A stretch of DNA of 64,000 bases from RUG11783 sp964599695 (lineage in GTDB: Bacteria > Bacillota > Clostridia > Oscillospirales > Ruminococcaceae): NCBI GenBank assembly GCA_964599695.1, contig CAZRGP010000005.1, forward strand, positions 1-64,000, read 5' to 3'. Shown here piece by piece: positions 16,201-24,522 of this stretch. Positions within the stretch are counted from its first letter, which is position 1. Each line of letters starts with the position of its first letter. The translations under genes were made by a program, and so were the position numbers. The notes under the pieces are model-generated. The model ran no database searches. It worked only from the letters and a program-made list of their open reading frames with translations, and was not told the DNA's origin.

Positions 16201-17528
16201 TCCGGATCCCGGACCAGATCAGCAGAGTTATCGAACGCCTGAACCGCGCAGGATATGAAGCGTATCTTGTGGGCGGCTGTGTTCGTGACGCTCTTCTCGG
16301 CAACGAGCCCAAAGATTATGACATCACGACGTCCGCACTCCCCGAACAGACGGAGGAAGTGTTCGCGGACTATCCCGTCATCGAGACCGGGATCCAGCAC
16401 GGCACCGTTACCGTTCTGTCCGACCGGACCCCGGTGGAGATAACGACATACCGGATCGACAGCGCGTATACCGATCACCGTCATCCGGAATCGGTGGAAT
16501 TCACCTCCTCTCTGCGGGAGGATCTTGCCCGAAGGGATTTCACCATCAACGCCATGGCCTATCACCCTACACAGGGCCTCGTCGACTGCTTCGGCGGTCA
16601 GGAGGATCTGAAGACATGCACGATACGGTGCGTGGGGGATCCTGAGGAGAGATTCCGGGAAGATGCGCTTCGCATCCTTCGTGCGCTGCGCTTCTCCTCC
16701 CGCTACGACTCCCCTATCGAACCGGAGACCGAAAAAGCGATGCGCAGCTGCGCGCCTCTCCTCCGGGAGATCAGCGCCGAGAGGATCGCCTCCGAGCTCA
16801 ACGGGATCCTCTGCGGAAAGGGCGTCCGCCGGATCCTGACCGAAGAGACCGGGATCCTGGGGGTCCCGATCCCCGAACTGCTTCCCATGCAGGGATTCGA
16901 TCAGCACAACGGGCACCATATATACGATGTCCTGACCCACACCGCTGTCGCGGTGGAGTCCGTTCCTCCCGAAAAGGATCTGCGGCTCGCAGCCCTTTTT
17001 CACGACATCGGGAAACCGCCCTGCTTTTCCCTGGGAGAGGACGGCGTCGGTCACTTCTACGGACACGCGAAGAAGAGCGAGGAGATCGCCCGGACGGTCC
17101 TGAATCGCCTGAAATATGACAACGCCACCAAAGACACCGTGATCACGCTGATCCGTTACCACGATATGTATATGGAGGAAACCGAAAAGACCGTGAAGCG
17201 CATGCTGAGAAAGCTCGGTCCGGAGAACTTCCGCAAGCTGATCCTCCTCAACCGGGCGGACAACATGGCGCAGAACCCCGCCTACAGGGAACGTCAGGCC
17301 CATTATGACCGTCTTTCCGATCTTGCGGATAAGATCCTCTCCGAAGAGCAGTGCTTTTCACTGAAGGATCTGGCCGTAAACGGCTCGGATCTCATGAAGG
17401 AAGGATACAGGCCCGGCCCTCAGATCGGAGAGATGCTCGATGAGGTGCTGAACCTGGTCATCGACGAAAAACTGGAAAACAGGAAACCGGACATCCTCCT
17501 CTTCCTTTCCTGCAGATATCCCCACTAA
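16197..17528 (+). CDS. cca: CCA tRNA nucleotidyltransferase
   Basis: The 443-residue enzyme builds or repairs the 3' CCA end of tRNA without a template. The nucleotidyltransferase head carries YLVGGCVRDALLG and then PKDYDITTSA with the two catalytic Asps (residues about 24-48), followed by RRDFTINAMAY, the RFREDALRILRALRF motif and an HD domain (LFHDIGK near 265). It has the size of bacterial class II CCA-adding enzymes with an HD domain. It overlaps the hydrolase gene by ATGA and ends at a strong bidirectional terminator. Confidence 0.96.
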   Translation: MIRIPDQISRVIERLNRAGYEAYLVGGCVRDALLGNEPKDYDITTSALPEQTEEVFADYPVIETGIQHGTVTVLSDRTPVEITTYRIDSAYTDHRHPESVEFTSSLREDLARRDFTINAMAYHPTQGLVDCFGGQEDLKTCTIRCVGDPEERFREDALRILRALRFSSRYDSPIEPETEKAMRSCAPLLREISAERIASELNGILCGKGVRRILTEETGILGVPIPELLPMQGFDQHNGHHIYDVLTHTAVAVESVPPEKDLRLAALFHDIGKPPCFSLGEDGVGHFYGHAKKSEEIARTVLNRLKYDNATKDTVITLIRYHDMYMEETEKTVKRMLRKLGPENFRKLILLNRADNMAQNPAYRERQAHYDRLSDLADKILSEEQCFSLKDLAVNGSDLMKEGYRPGPQIGEMLDEVLNLVIDEKLENRKPDILLFLSCRYPH

Positions 17529-17558
17529 AAAACTGCTGTCGGCAAAGACAGCAGTTTT
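17529..17558. terminator. Bidirectional terminator between cca and the lexA-like gene
   Basis: AAAACTGCTGTC pairs with GACAGCAGTTTT around GGCAAA. Both strands end in a short U-run, so it serves the two convergent genes. Confidence 0.9.
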
Positions 17559-17572
17559 CTTATTGCAACGGA

Positions 17573-18100
17573 TCACTCATAAAACCTGTAATCGGCGATC
17601 ACCTTTCCGAGGATGACCGTTCCCTCTCCCCGGTGAAAGCGCTGTACCGTCATTTCCCCTTCGACCAGCGCGGCGACGATCTCCCCCTCTTCCGCGTCCT
17701 CCGTCTTTCTCACGATGACCATGTCACCGTCGAGGATCCCGGCTTCCGCCATGCCGTCTCCCTTTACATGGATGGCAAACAGCTCTCCGGAGGCGGGATA
17801 GGGCGAACTGTAGGTGATGAATGTCTCCAGGCTCTCCTGGGCGAGGATCGGAACGTCTTCGGTCCAGCTCCCGAGGACCGGCACCTTCACCGAACAGGCC
17901 TTGGTGGGTATCGACACGTTCCTTCTTCTTCCGTCCTTCATCTCCACTCTCCCGTCTTCGACGAGTCCGTGGAGCGCGCGGAATACCGTGGAAGTGGATC
18001 CGATCCCGAGGGCAGCGCATATCTCCCGAACCGACGGAGATTCCTCGGCGTGGTTTACAAGATACAGGTAGACTCTCTGCTTGGTATCGGCAAAGCTCAT
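17573..18100 (-). CDS. LexA-like repressor lacking the autocleavage dyad
   Basis: The 175-residue protein has a LexA-type winged helix (SPSVREICAALGIGSTSTVFRAL, residues 21-43) and an S24-like C-terminal fold. It aligns with LexA along VPVLG...PILAQE, GDGMAEAGILDGDMVIV and GEIVAALVEGEMTVQRF. Three functional residues differ: the Ala-Gly scissile bond is Glu81-Asp82, the catalytic Ser is Gly116, and the catalytic Lys is Gln153. The C-domain is also about 25 residues short. It should therefore bind DNA but not self-cleave with RecA. A near-consensus LexA box lies just upstream, and GGAGGG precedes the ATG. A divergent paralogue of a canonical LexA elsewhere is the simplest reading. Confidence 0.85.
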   Translation of the reverse strand: MSFADTKQRVYLYLVNHAEESPSVREICAALGIGSTSTVFRALHGLVEDGRVEMKDGRRRNVSIPTKACSVKVPVLGSWTEDVPILAQESLETFITYSSPYPASGELFAIHVKGDGMAEAGILDGDMVIVRKTEDAEEGEIVAALVEGEMTVQRFHRGEGTVILGKVIADYRFYE

Positions 18101-18116
18101 GGAGGCCCTCCTTCTG

Positions 18117-18128
18117 AAACTTTTGTTC
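18117..18128. promoter_or_regulatory. LexA-box-like site upstream of the lexA-like gene
   Basis: AAAC-TTTT-GTTC differs by one base from the Gram-positive LexA consensus GAAC-N4-GTTC. It sits 17 bases from the start codon, where a repressor would interfere with transcription or early elongation. Binding is inferred, not shown. Confidence 0.45.
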
Positions 18129-18242
18129 TTCTAAATTGTAGCATCCGTATTTTCTGTTGTAAAGAAGGGACAAAACGGTACAATTCACAGATTATTCATA
18201 AGGTATTCATTGATTGGCCTAACTCTTCCATTATCATATAGT

Positions 18243-18275
18243 TGTACTTAAGAACGCCGCTAAATGTTAAGTACA
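18243..18275. repeat. Perfect 9-base inverted repeat in the intergenic region
   Basis: TGTACTTAA (18243-18251) and TTAAGTACA (18267-18275) are exact reverse complements separated by 15 bases. The stretch is AT-rich and lies between the lexA-like gene and the MATE terminator. It may be an operator; no gene starts on the plus strand nearby. Confidence 0.45.
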
Positions 18276-18330
18276 TTCGCAAGAAATTTCCTCCTCATTC
18301 TTTAATTTTTGTACCCCTTTGAAAAACAGG

Positions 18331-18358
18331 ACGCCCGGGAATCCGAATTCCCGGGCGT
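18331..18358 (-). terminator. Terminator of the MATE transporter gene
   Basis: A perfect 12-base stem (ACGCCCGGGAAT / ATTCCCGGGCGT) with a four-base loop is followed on the minus strand by CCTGTTTTTC. Confidence 0.9.
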
Positions 18359-18372
18359 TCGCTTTTTGTGTG

Positions 18373-19815
18373 TTATCTTTCCGCGTCGTACGGAATATAG
18401 TCTCCCGGACGGGGCTGCATCATGTAGGCCATGCCGCTCTTGCCGTATCCGTAGTTGTCCCTGTTGAGATAGACGAGGACCGCTCCCAGGATGAAGGAGA
18501 TCATTTCCGCTGCGGGGAATGCGAGCCAGACACCGTTGGTGCCGAAGGCAAGAGGAAGAATGATCAGCATGGCGAGACGGAAGACGAAGTTCCTCAGCGT
18601 AGTCAGGATGCTTGCCACCTTCGGATTGCCCAGGGCGACGAACATGCGCATGATCAGCACGCATCCCGCGGTGAACATGCTGCTGAAGAACTCGATGGTG
18701 AGGCCTTCATAGGCCATATCATACACATTCTGGGAATATCCTTCGTGGAAGAACATGCGCAGCATGGGCACCCTCAGGAACAGCCCGAGGACCGTGATGC
18801 CGATGGTCCCGAAGAACCAGATCTTCAGATTGTGGGTGAGGATTCTCTTCAGTCTCCTCGGATTCCTGTTGCCGAAGTTGTACGCGATGACCGGACCGAC
18901 ACAGGTGGCAAAACCGAAGAACCCGGCGGTCAGGATGATCCTGAGCTCGCCGATGATCGCGTTCGCCGCGACACCGTCCGCTCCCGCCAGTCTCAGCAGG
19001 GTGCGGTTCGTGACAAGGGATGTGGTGCCGATGGAAACGCTGTTGATAAACTGTGAGAATCCGCTCTTCGCTGAAGCGACGGCAGTCTCAACGAATTGTC
19101 CCTTCGGGTCGGTGAAATGGATCTCGTTCTTCTTGCGGACGAAGAAGAACAGTCCGATCAGGAATACGGCGATCTCCCCGGCTGCCGTGGAGAGGCTGGA
19201 TCCCAGGACGCCGAGGCGGAGCACCGCGATCAGGACGATATCCAGAAGGATATTCATGACGCCGTTGGTCACCGAGCAGATCAGTCCCATCTCCGGGTGT
19301 CCGGTGGTGGAGTAATAGGATCCGAACGCAAAGGCCATCAGGTTGAGAGGCGTCGTGGAAATGACGATCCGCACATAGATCCTGGAATTGTCGATCAGCG
19401 AATCATCCGCGCCTAGGAAACGGAGAATGGGGTCGCAGAACACGTTCATGACCAGCGCGATCATAAGTCCCATGGCAAAGGAGATCAGGACGACCCTGGT
19501 AAAGATCTGTTTGGCTTCCTCCTGTTTGCCCTCCCCCATCTTCTGTGCCGAGAGGGTACTGGCTCCGATGGCGAACAGGTTCGAAAATCCCATGATCACC
19601 GCGTTGGCCGGTCCAAGCAGACTGATTGCCGCAAGGGCGTGCTCCCCCACATAGCGGCTGACGAAAAGCCCGTCGTCCAAAGATTTGAACAACTGGCTGA
19701 AAAGGCTCTGCAGGATCGCAGGAGCGGCAAAAGCAAGCAGCTGCGTCAGCGTAAAGTCCTGTCCGATCCGATTTCTGTTGTTATTATCACTCATACCATT
19801 CACCACAAAAGTCAT
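18373..19815 (-). CDS. MATE family efflux transporter
   Basis: This integral membrane protein of about 480 residues has twelve predicted helices in two similar halves, matching the MATE family (Na+- or H+-coupled export of cationic drugs or metabolites). Recognisable segments are FAAPAILQSLFSQLF in helix 1, SLLGPANAVIMGFSNLFAIGASTLSAQKMG, and SSLSTAAGEIAVFLIGLFF. The start is uncertain: ATG 19815 and ATG 19794 both lack a strong ribosome binding site. A hairpin occupies the leader. Substrate not predictable. Confidence 0.9.
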   Translation of the reverse strand: MTFVVNGMSDNNNRNRIGQDFTLTQLLAFAAPAILQSLFSQLFKSLDDGLFVSRYVGEHALAAISLLGPANAVIMGFSNLFAIGASTLSAQKMGEGKQEEAKQIFTRVVLISFAMGLMIALVMNVFCDPILRFLGADDSLIDNSRIYVRIVISTTPLNLMAFAFGSYYSTTGHPEMGLICSVTNGVMNILLDIVLIAVLRLGVLGSSLSTAAGEIAVFLIGLFFFVRKKNEIHFTDPKGQFVETAVASAKSGFSQFINSVSIGTTSLVTNRTLLRLAGADGVAANAIIGELRIILTAGFFGFATCVGPVIAYNFGNRNPRRLKRILTHNLKIWFFGTIGITVLGLFLRVPMLRMFFHEGYSQNVYDMAYEGLTIEFFSSMFTAGCVLIMRMFVALGNPKVASILTTLRNFVFRLAMLIILPLAFGTNGVWLAFPAAEMISFILGAVLVYLNRDNYGYGKSGMAYMMQPRPGDYIPYDAER

Positions 19816-19821
19816 AAAACA

Positions 19822-19847
19822 CGCCCTGTCCCTTGCGGAACAGGGCG
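19822..19847 (-). promoter_or_regulatory. Hairpin in the leader of the MATE gene
   Basis: Eight-base arms (CGCCCTGT / ACAGGGCG) with a ten-base loop lie 6-32 bases before the first start codon of the MATE gene and would occlude its ribosome binding region. It could be a translation or attenuation control element; no known riboswitch class was recognised. Confidence 0.4.
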
Positions 19848-19959
19848 GTCTGTTATTTTGCCCATGTTTTCAAGTTACCGACATTATACCTTTTTTTGGC
19901 GGTCCATGGAACAGAAATCCGTCCCGGCGCCTAAAAACAGTCCCGGAAACAGGCTCCGC

Positions 19960-20757
19960 TCAATACAGGAGCATCCGGTCGTTGGCAAACTCGCTTCCGG
20001 CCGCCGCGCGGAACCTTTCGGTCAGTCCCTCCACGGTGAGCCCTTCCCTCTCCTTCCCGGATATGTCCGCAGCGATCCTGCCTCCCGCCATGATGAAGGT
20101 CCTGCTTCCCACATCGAGGGCCTGCTGCATATTGTGCGTCACCATGAGACAGGTGATGCCGCCGCTTTTTGCGATATCCTGCGTCAGGCGCATCACCCTG
20201 TCGGCGGATCCGGGATCCAGGGCAGCCGTATGTTCATCCAGCATGAGGAGCTTGGGCGGATGGAGGGTTGCAAGAAGCAGGGTCAGCGCCTGCCTCTGTC
20301 CGCCGGAGAGGAGCCCGACAGGCTGCTTCATCCGGTCTTCCAGGCCCATGCCCAGCCCGCTCAGCCGCTCACGGAACAGTTTGATATCCTCCCCTCTGAT
20401 CCGCGAAAAATGGCCCTTCCCCTGCTTGCCCTGGAGATAGACCAGAGCCAGGTTCTCTTCTATGGTGAGACCGGGCGAAGTGCCGGAAAGCGGGTCCTGA
20501 AACAGTCTTCCGATGAAGCGGCTCCTCCGGTGCTCCGGAAGGGCGGTGATGTCCTCGCCGTCCAGACGGATCCTTCCGCAGTCCACGGGAAACTGACCGG
20601 CGATCGCTCCGAGGAGGGTGGACTTCCCCGCTCCGTTGGAACCGATGAGGGTGACGAATTCCCCGTCCCGAAGTTCAAAGGAGATCCTGTCCAGCGCCTT
20701 TCTCTCATTCACGGTGCCGGGCAGAAAAGTCTTGGAGATATTTCTGACTTCAAGCAT
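19960..20757 (-). CDS. trpZ: ABC transporter ATP-binding protein, TrpZ-like
   Basis: This 265-residue ATPase has Walker A GSNGAGKST (residues about 38-46), the Q-loop in LFQDP, the signature LSGGQRQAL, Walker B LLMLDEHTAALDP and the switch His in MVTHN. It energises uptake by the permease gene that overlaps its start by eight bases. The order (ATPase, permease and substrate-binding protein, all behind a Trp T-box) fits the trpXYZ-type tryptophan or tryptophan-precursor transporter. The symbol rests on context, not on an assay. Confidence 0.88.
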   Translation of the reverse strand: MLEVRNISKTFLPGTVNERKALDRISFELRDGEFVTLIGSNGAGKSTLLGAIAGQFPVDCGRIRLDGEDITALPEHRRSRFIGRLFQDPLSGTSPGLTIEENLALVYLQGKQGKGHFSRIRGEDIKLFRERLSGLGMGLEDRMKQPVGLLSGGQRQALTLLLATLHPPKLLMLDEHTAALDPGSADRVMRLTQDIAKSGGITCLMVTHNMQQALDVGSRTFIMAGGRIAADISGKEREGLTVEGLTERFRAAAGSEFANDRMLLY

Positions 20758-21658
20758 TTCCCCTGTCCTCCTCCGCTTCTGCGAGCCGCCTTTTTGCCTC
20801 TCTCTTCATCTTCACCGTTGGAGCAGCGATGGCGGCTGCGACGATGGCTGCGGTGAGCAGTTTGAGACACTGCACCGGAACCAGCTGTGTGTAAAAAACG
20901 AACGCGTAGAGGAAACGGTATATCACGGATCCCAGCACCGCTCCGGCTATTCCCTTGCTGATGCTCCTCGGTCCGAGCACGGTCTCCCCGATGATAAGGC
21001 AGGCGAGGCCGATCACAACGACCCCGGTCCCGCTGTTGATGTCTATGGTCTTCTGATACTGACCGATCATGGCGCCGGACAACGCGGTCAGCGCCCCGGA
21101 CAGCATCAGCCCGATCCGGGTGGTGAAGGATGTGTCCACGGAGGAGGCCCGGACCATCCCGGGATTGTCTCCGGTCGCCCGGATGGACAGCCCGATCCTG
21201 GTGGACAGGAACCATCTCAGGAACAGACACGCCGCCAGAGGCAGCATGAGCAAAAGGATCATATCGGACCAGACAGAATCCAGCACCTCATTGAAGAGCA
21301 CAAAAACGCTGGGTTCCTTTATCAGATTCACGTTGGATCTCCATCCCATCACCATAAGATTGATGGAGTACAGTCCGGTGTTGGTGACGATCCCCGCCAG
21401 TATGGAGGGTATCCCCAGCTCCGTCTGCAGCAGCGCGCTCACCGCTCCCACCGCAGCGCCGGCAGGAGCCGCCAGGAGCAGTCCGAGGAAGGGATGTCCC
21501 GCCGCGGCCAGTCTTACCGACACCGCCGCGCCGAACACGAAACATCCGTCCGTGGAAAGATCCGCTATGTCCAGCACACGGTAGCTCAGGAAAAGCGCCA
21601 GAGCTACCGGAGCGTATCCGAATCCAAGTTCTAGGGCCGTTCTGATGATCCGATCCAT
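20750..21658 (-). CDS. trpY: ABC transporter permease, TrpY-like
   Basis: The 302-residue membrane protein has eight to ten hydrophobic segments and belongs to the branched-chain-amino-acid/ribose-type permease family (BPD_transp_2). The coupling loop lies near TRIGLSIRATGDNPGMVRASSVD, which should contact the ATPase. The N-terminal SYRVLDIADLSTDGCFVFGAAV is characteristic of the TrpX-associated permeases. It overlaps the ATPase gene and follows the substrate-binding protein gene by 24 bases. It should form the membrane channel for tryptophan or a related compound. Confidence 0.88.
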   Translation of the reverse strand: MDRIIRTALELGFGYAPVALALFLSYRVLDIADLSTDGCFVFGAAVSVRLAAAGHPFLGLLLAAPAGAAVGAVSALLQTELGIPSILAGIVTNTGLYSINLMVMGWRSNVNLIKEPSVFVLFNEVLDSVWSDMILLLMLPLAACLFLRWFLSTRIGLSIRATGDNPGMVRASSVDTSFTTRIGLMLSGALTALSGAMIGQYQKTIDINSGTGVVVIGLACLIIGETVLGPRSISKGIAGAVLGSVIYRFLYAFVFYTQLVPVQCLKLLTAAIVAAAIAAPTVKMKREAKRRLAEAEEDRGNA

Positions 21659-21682
21659 GATCCTTTATTCTTTCCTTTCTGT

Positions 21683-22672
21683 TTAGTCTTCCGTAGTGAC
21701 CACTTCGACCAGTTCGCCCATCTCCGCGAAAACGGAATAATCGATCCCGAGGGCCGCCGCGGTCTCCGTGTTGACGGTGATGATCCCTCCATCCATCATA
21801 TAGAAGTCCTCCATACCCTCCGTTCCCTGCACAGCAGCACGGAAAGCGTATTCGCCCGTCCTGGTTCCGAGGTCGGTATAATTCACGCCGCATGTGGTGA
21901 ATCCTCCGTTCCTCACGAAGGAATCCGCGCCGGTGAAATGGGGAATGCCGGCGTCGATGAGATCCTGATAAATGGCGAGCTCCGATGCCATGATCACGTT
22001 GTCCGTGGGGGTGAACACCGCGTCCACGCCGTTCGACACCAGCAGGGACACCGCCGCGCGGACCTCGTCAGGGGACTCCGCCGTCGCCTCAGTGAACTCC
22101 ACGCCCTTCTGCTGAAGGATCTCCTTCGCTTCCGAGATGGGCTTCTCCGAGTTGGTCTCGGACAGGGAGTAAAGCAGTCCGACCTTGACGGGCTTTGTGT
22201 CCAGCGCGAACATCATGTCCAGGATAAATGCGGTATTGAGGGCATCGCTGGTCCCCGTCACATTCTCGAGTCCCGTAAGACCGGCTCCTTCCGGATCCGA
22301 TACCGCCGCATAGACTACGGGGATCCCCGTTCCTTCCGCGCTCCCTGCGGCGATCTGGGCCGCCAGGGTGGCGATGGCTACGATCACGTCCGCCCCTTCC
22401 GACACCGCCTGCTCCGAGAGCTGTTTGAGAACGGTGGAATCGTTCTGGCCGGAGACGACCTCGATCTCGATCTCCTTCCCCGCCTTTTTCGCCTCCTCTT
22501 TGAGAGAGGCTTCGATCGCCGCGGCGATCTCATCGAGGGAAGCGTGGTCCAGCTGCTTGATGACGACAGCCTTCAGCGTGTCACCGCTCTTTTCACCTGC
22601 TCCGCATCCGGTCAGTGCAAACATCATCGCTGCGATCATCATTGCCGCCAGCACTCTCATGGATCTTTTCAT
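21683..22672 (-). CDS. trpX: ABC transporter substrate-binding lipoprotein, TrpX-like
   Basis: The 329-residue protein has a lipoprotein signal (MKRSMRVLAAMMIA, lipobox LTGC) and then the ABC_sub_bind fold: KQLDHASLDEIAAAIEASL near the N-terminus, VIVAIATLAAQIA, and GVDAVFTPTDNVIMAS in the second lobe. It should capture the solute outside the membrane for the permease and ATPase. AAGGAG precedes ATG 22672. The T-box upstream has a UGG specifier, so starvation for charged tRNA-Trp would turn the operon on. This supports tryptophan or a precursor as the ligand. Confidence 0.92.
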   Translation of the reverse strand: MKRSMRVLAAMMIAAMMFALTGCGAGEKSGDTLKAVVIKQLDHASLDEIAAAIEASLKEEAKKAGKEIEIEVVSGQNDSTVLKQLSEQAVSEGADVIVAIATLAAQIAAGSAEGTGIPVVYAAVSDPEGAGLTGLENVTGTSDALNTAFILDMMFALDTKPVKVGLLYSLSETNSEKPISEAKEILQQKGVEFTEATAESPDEVRAAVSLLVSNGVDAVFTPTDNVIMASELAIYQDLIDAGIPHFTGADSFVRNGGFTTCGVNYTDLGTRTGEYAFRAAVQGTEGMEDFYMMDGGIITVNTETAAALGIDYSVFAEMGELVEVVTTED

Positions 22673-22721
22673 TTTTTGTTCTCCTTTTCATTCAGATCGT
22701 TCAGTGGCAGATGGAAAAACA

Positions 22722-22985
22722 AAAAAGGCCTCTGTCCCATATGGGACAAAAGCCTGAAACTTCTGCGATACCACCCAACTTGACATTCTCATCGAATGTC
22801 CTCTCGCTTCGCGTACCATCATACGCGCCTCATGGATAACGGGTAAGGATCCCGTCTGCCTCTACCCTATGATCGAAGCAGCCCTCAGAAGTCCATTCGC
22901 CTGTGTACCGATGCTCCATTCCCACCAGCCGGGAGCTCTCTGAATCCGTACAGAGTCAGGTTACTACTCTTCCTCAACGGTTTAA
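22722..22985 (-). promoter_or_regulatory. T-box riboswitch with UGG (Trp) specifier
   Basis: On the minus strand the leader shows a long stem I with the GA/AGTA-type elements (GAGGAAGAGTAGTAACC near 22975), a specifier loop reading GCGAATGGACTT with UGG at 22895-22893, and the conserved T-box GGGTGGTATCGC at 22776-22765. A terminator hairpin (AGGCTTTTGTCCC / GGGACAGAGGCCT) and six Ts follow at 22755-22721. Uncharged tRNA-Trp should stabilise the antiterminator and allow trpX transcription. Confidence 0.93.
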
Positions 22986-23002
22986 CATTTTAAATTGCTA
23001 AC

Positions 23003-23031
23003 AATATAATTCTCTCTGTCAAAAAAGTCAA
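23003..23031 (-). promoter_or_regulatory. Promoter of the T-box/trpXYZ transcript
   Basis: TTGACT (23031-23026) and TATATT (23008-23003) are separated by 17 bases and lie just ahead of stem I of the T-box. Confidence 0.7.
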
Positions 23032-23051
23032 CACTATTTTTCCGCCCGTGA

Positions 23052-24512
23052 TCAATATCCCTGGTAGATGAAGGAGGGACCGCCGCCGGTCTGGGTAATG
23101 ATATAAAGCGCGGCGCAGGCAAATCCCATGATCCAGTAGAGCGCCCATCTCTTCCACGCGGGAAGGGACGCGAAGGGATCGGTCACGGGAACATCCCCTT
23201 TGCGCAGCGACGTCCTGTACAGGATGCTGTCCGCCCGGCAGGCGACCGCAAAGGAAACGATCAGACTGCCGAAATAGATCAGATAGTATGTTCCGGTGTT
23301 GGAGACGCCCGCGGCTGCCAGGTTCAGCAGTTCAGGGACGAATCCGCTGAGGTTGGGTCTGGCGAACTGCATGCGGACCATCTTCACCATATCCGTTACC
23401 GTGTCCATCCGGAAAGGCACCATCGTGCACATCCACCAGAGGTATACCCCCGCCCTTTTGATCCAGCCGGAAAGACGGAAAGGATCGCCCTCTTCTTTTG
23501 ACCTGTTTTTGACCGCCATTCTCTCCAGGAAACGGCTGATCACGATCATCGCTCCCCAGATCAGGTTGGTCCAGGTATTGCCGTGCCACAGCGCAGACGC
23601 CGTGAAGACGATCATAAGATTGAGGAGAGTCCTGGATTCCCCTTTCCGCGATCCGCCGAGAGGGATGTACAGATAATCCCGGAACCACTCCGACAGCGAG
23701 ATGTGCCATCTCCTCCAGATCTCCCCGATCCCGGTGGAGAAGTATGGCGCGAGGAAGTTCTCCTGAAGCCGGATCCCGAATAGAAGCGCGGACCCGACCG
23801 CCATGGAACTGTATCCGGAAAAATCAAAATAGAGCTGCAGGGGATAGATCACCATCGCCATGGTGACCGCGAGCCCGGAGTGTTCGTCAAGGTGATTGTA
23901 CACACCGTCGACCAGAAGCCCCAGACCGTCCGCAAGGACGATCTTGTAGGTCGCGCCGAGAAGGATCCTTCTCAGGCCAAGGGTGACCATTTCCGGTGTA
24001 ACGGTCCTCTCTTTCAGCTGAGGGATGATATTCTTTGCCCTCGCGATGGGTCCCGAAAGGGCCTGCGGGAAAAAGAGCACCGACAAAAGCCAGGTGACCG
24101 GATCCGTCTCCGCGGGTACAGCGCCTCTCTGGACATCAGCCAGATATCCGATGGACGCGAATGTGTAGAAGGAGATCCCGACGGGGAAAAGGATCTTCAC
24201 CGGATCCTGCAGGAACGAAGTCAGCAGGTTCGCGTATTTGAAAAAACAGAGGTTCAGAAGCAGAAGGAGAATGCCCGCGGCCGCAAAGCGCTTTCTCTGC
24301 GCCCTGTCATTGCAGGATGCGATCTTCCTTCCGAAAAAGAAGGTGATCAGAGCGGCGCAAAGTGCGATCAGCAGCGAGACTGCTCCTTCGGTATAGAGAA
24401 AGACAACACTGGCCGCAAGCAGGAATCCGTTGCGGTATCTGACGGGGAGCAGATAATGCACCGCCGCCGTGATCCCGAGGAAACAAAGATATGTGATCGT
24501 GTTCAGCAGCAT
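23052..24512 (-). CDS. MBOAT family O-acyltransferase (AlgI/DltB-like)
   Basis: The 486-residue membrane protein has ten or more helices and the MBOAT signatures FFPQALSGPIARA, LYFDFSGYSSMAVG, EIWRRWHISLSEWFRDYLYIP and the catalytic His in ALWHGNTW (about residue 315). Such enzymes pass acyl groups across the membrane for O-acylation of extracellular polymers. The SGNH-type gene directly upstream is the usual partner that finishes the transfer. GAGGAGGG lies before ATG 24512. It is the last gene of the four-gene surface-polymer operon 23052-29613. Confidence 0.93.
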   Translation of the reverse strand: MLLNTITYLCFLGITAAVHYLLPVRYRNGFLLAASVVFLYTEGAVSLLIALCAALITFFFGRKIASCNDRAQRKRFAAAGILLLLLNLCFFKYANLLTSFLQDPVKILFPVGISFYTFASIGYLADVQRGAVPAETDPVTWLLSVLFFPQALSGPIARAKNIIPQLKERTVTPEMVTLGLRRILLGATYKIVLADGLGLLVDGVYNHLDEHSGLAVTMAMVIYPLQLYFDFSGYSSMAVGSALLFGIRLQENFLAPYFSTGIGEIWRRWHISLSEWFRDYLYIPLGGSRKGESRTLLNLMIVFTASALWHGNTWTNLIWGAMIVISRFLERMAVKNRSKEEGDPFRLSGWIKRAGVYLWWMCTMVPFRMDTVTDMVKMVRMQFARPNLSGFVPELLNLAAAGVSNTGTYYLIYFGSLIVSFAVACRADSILYRTSLRKGDVPVTDPFASLPAWKRWALYWIMGFACAALYIITQTGGGPSFIYQGY

Positions 24513-24522
24513 CTTTCCCTCC

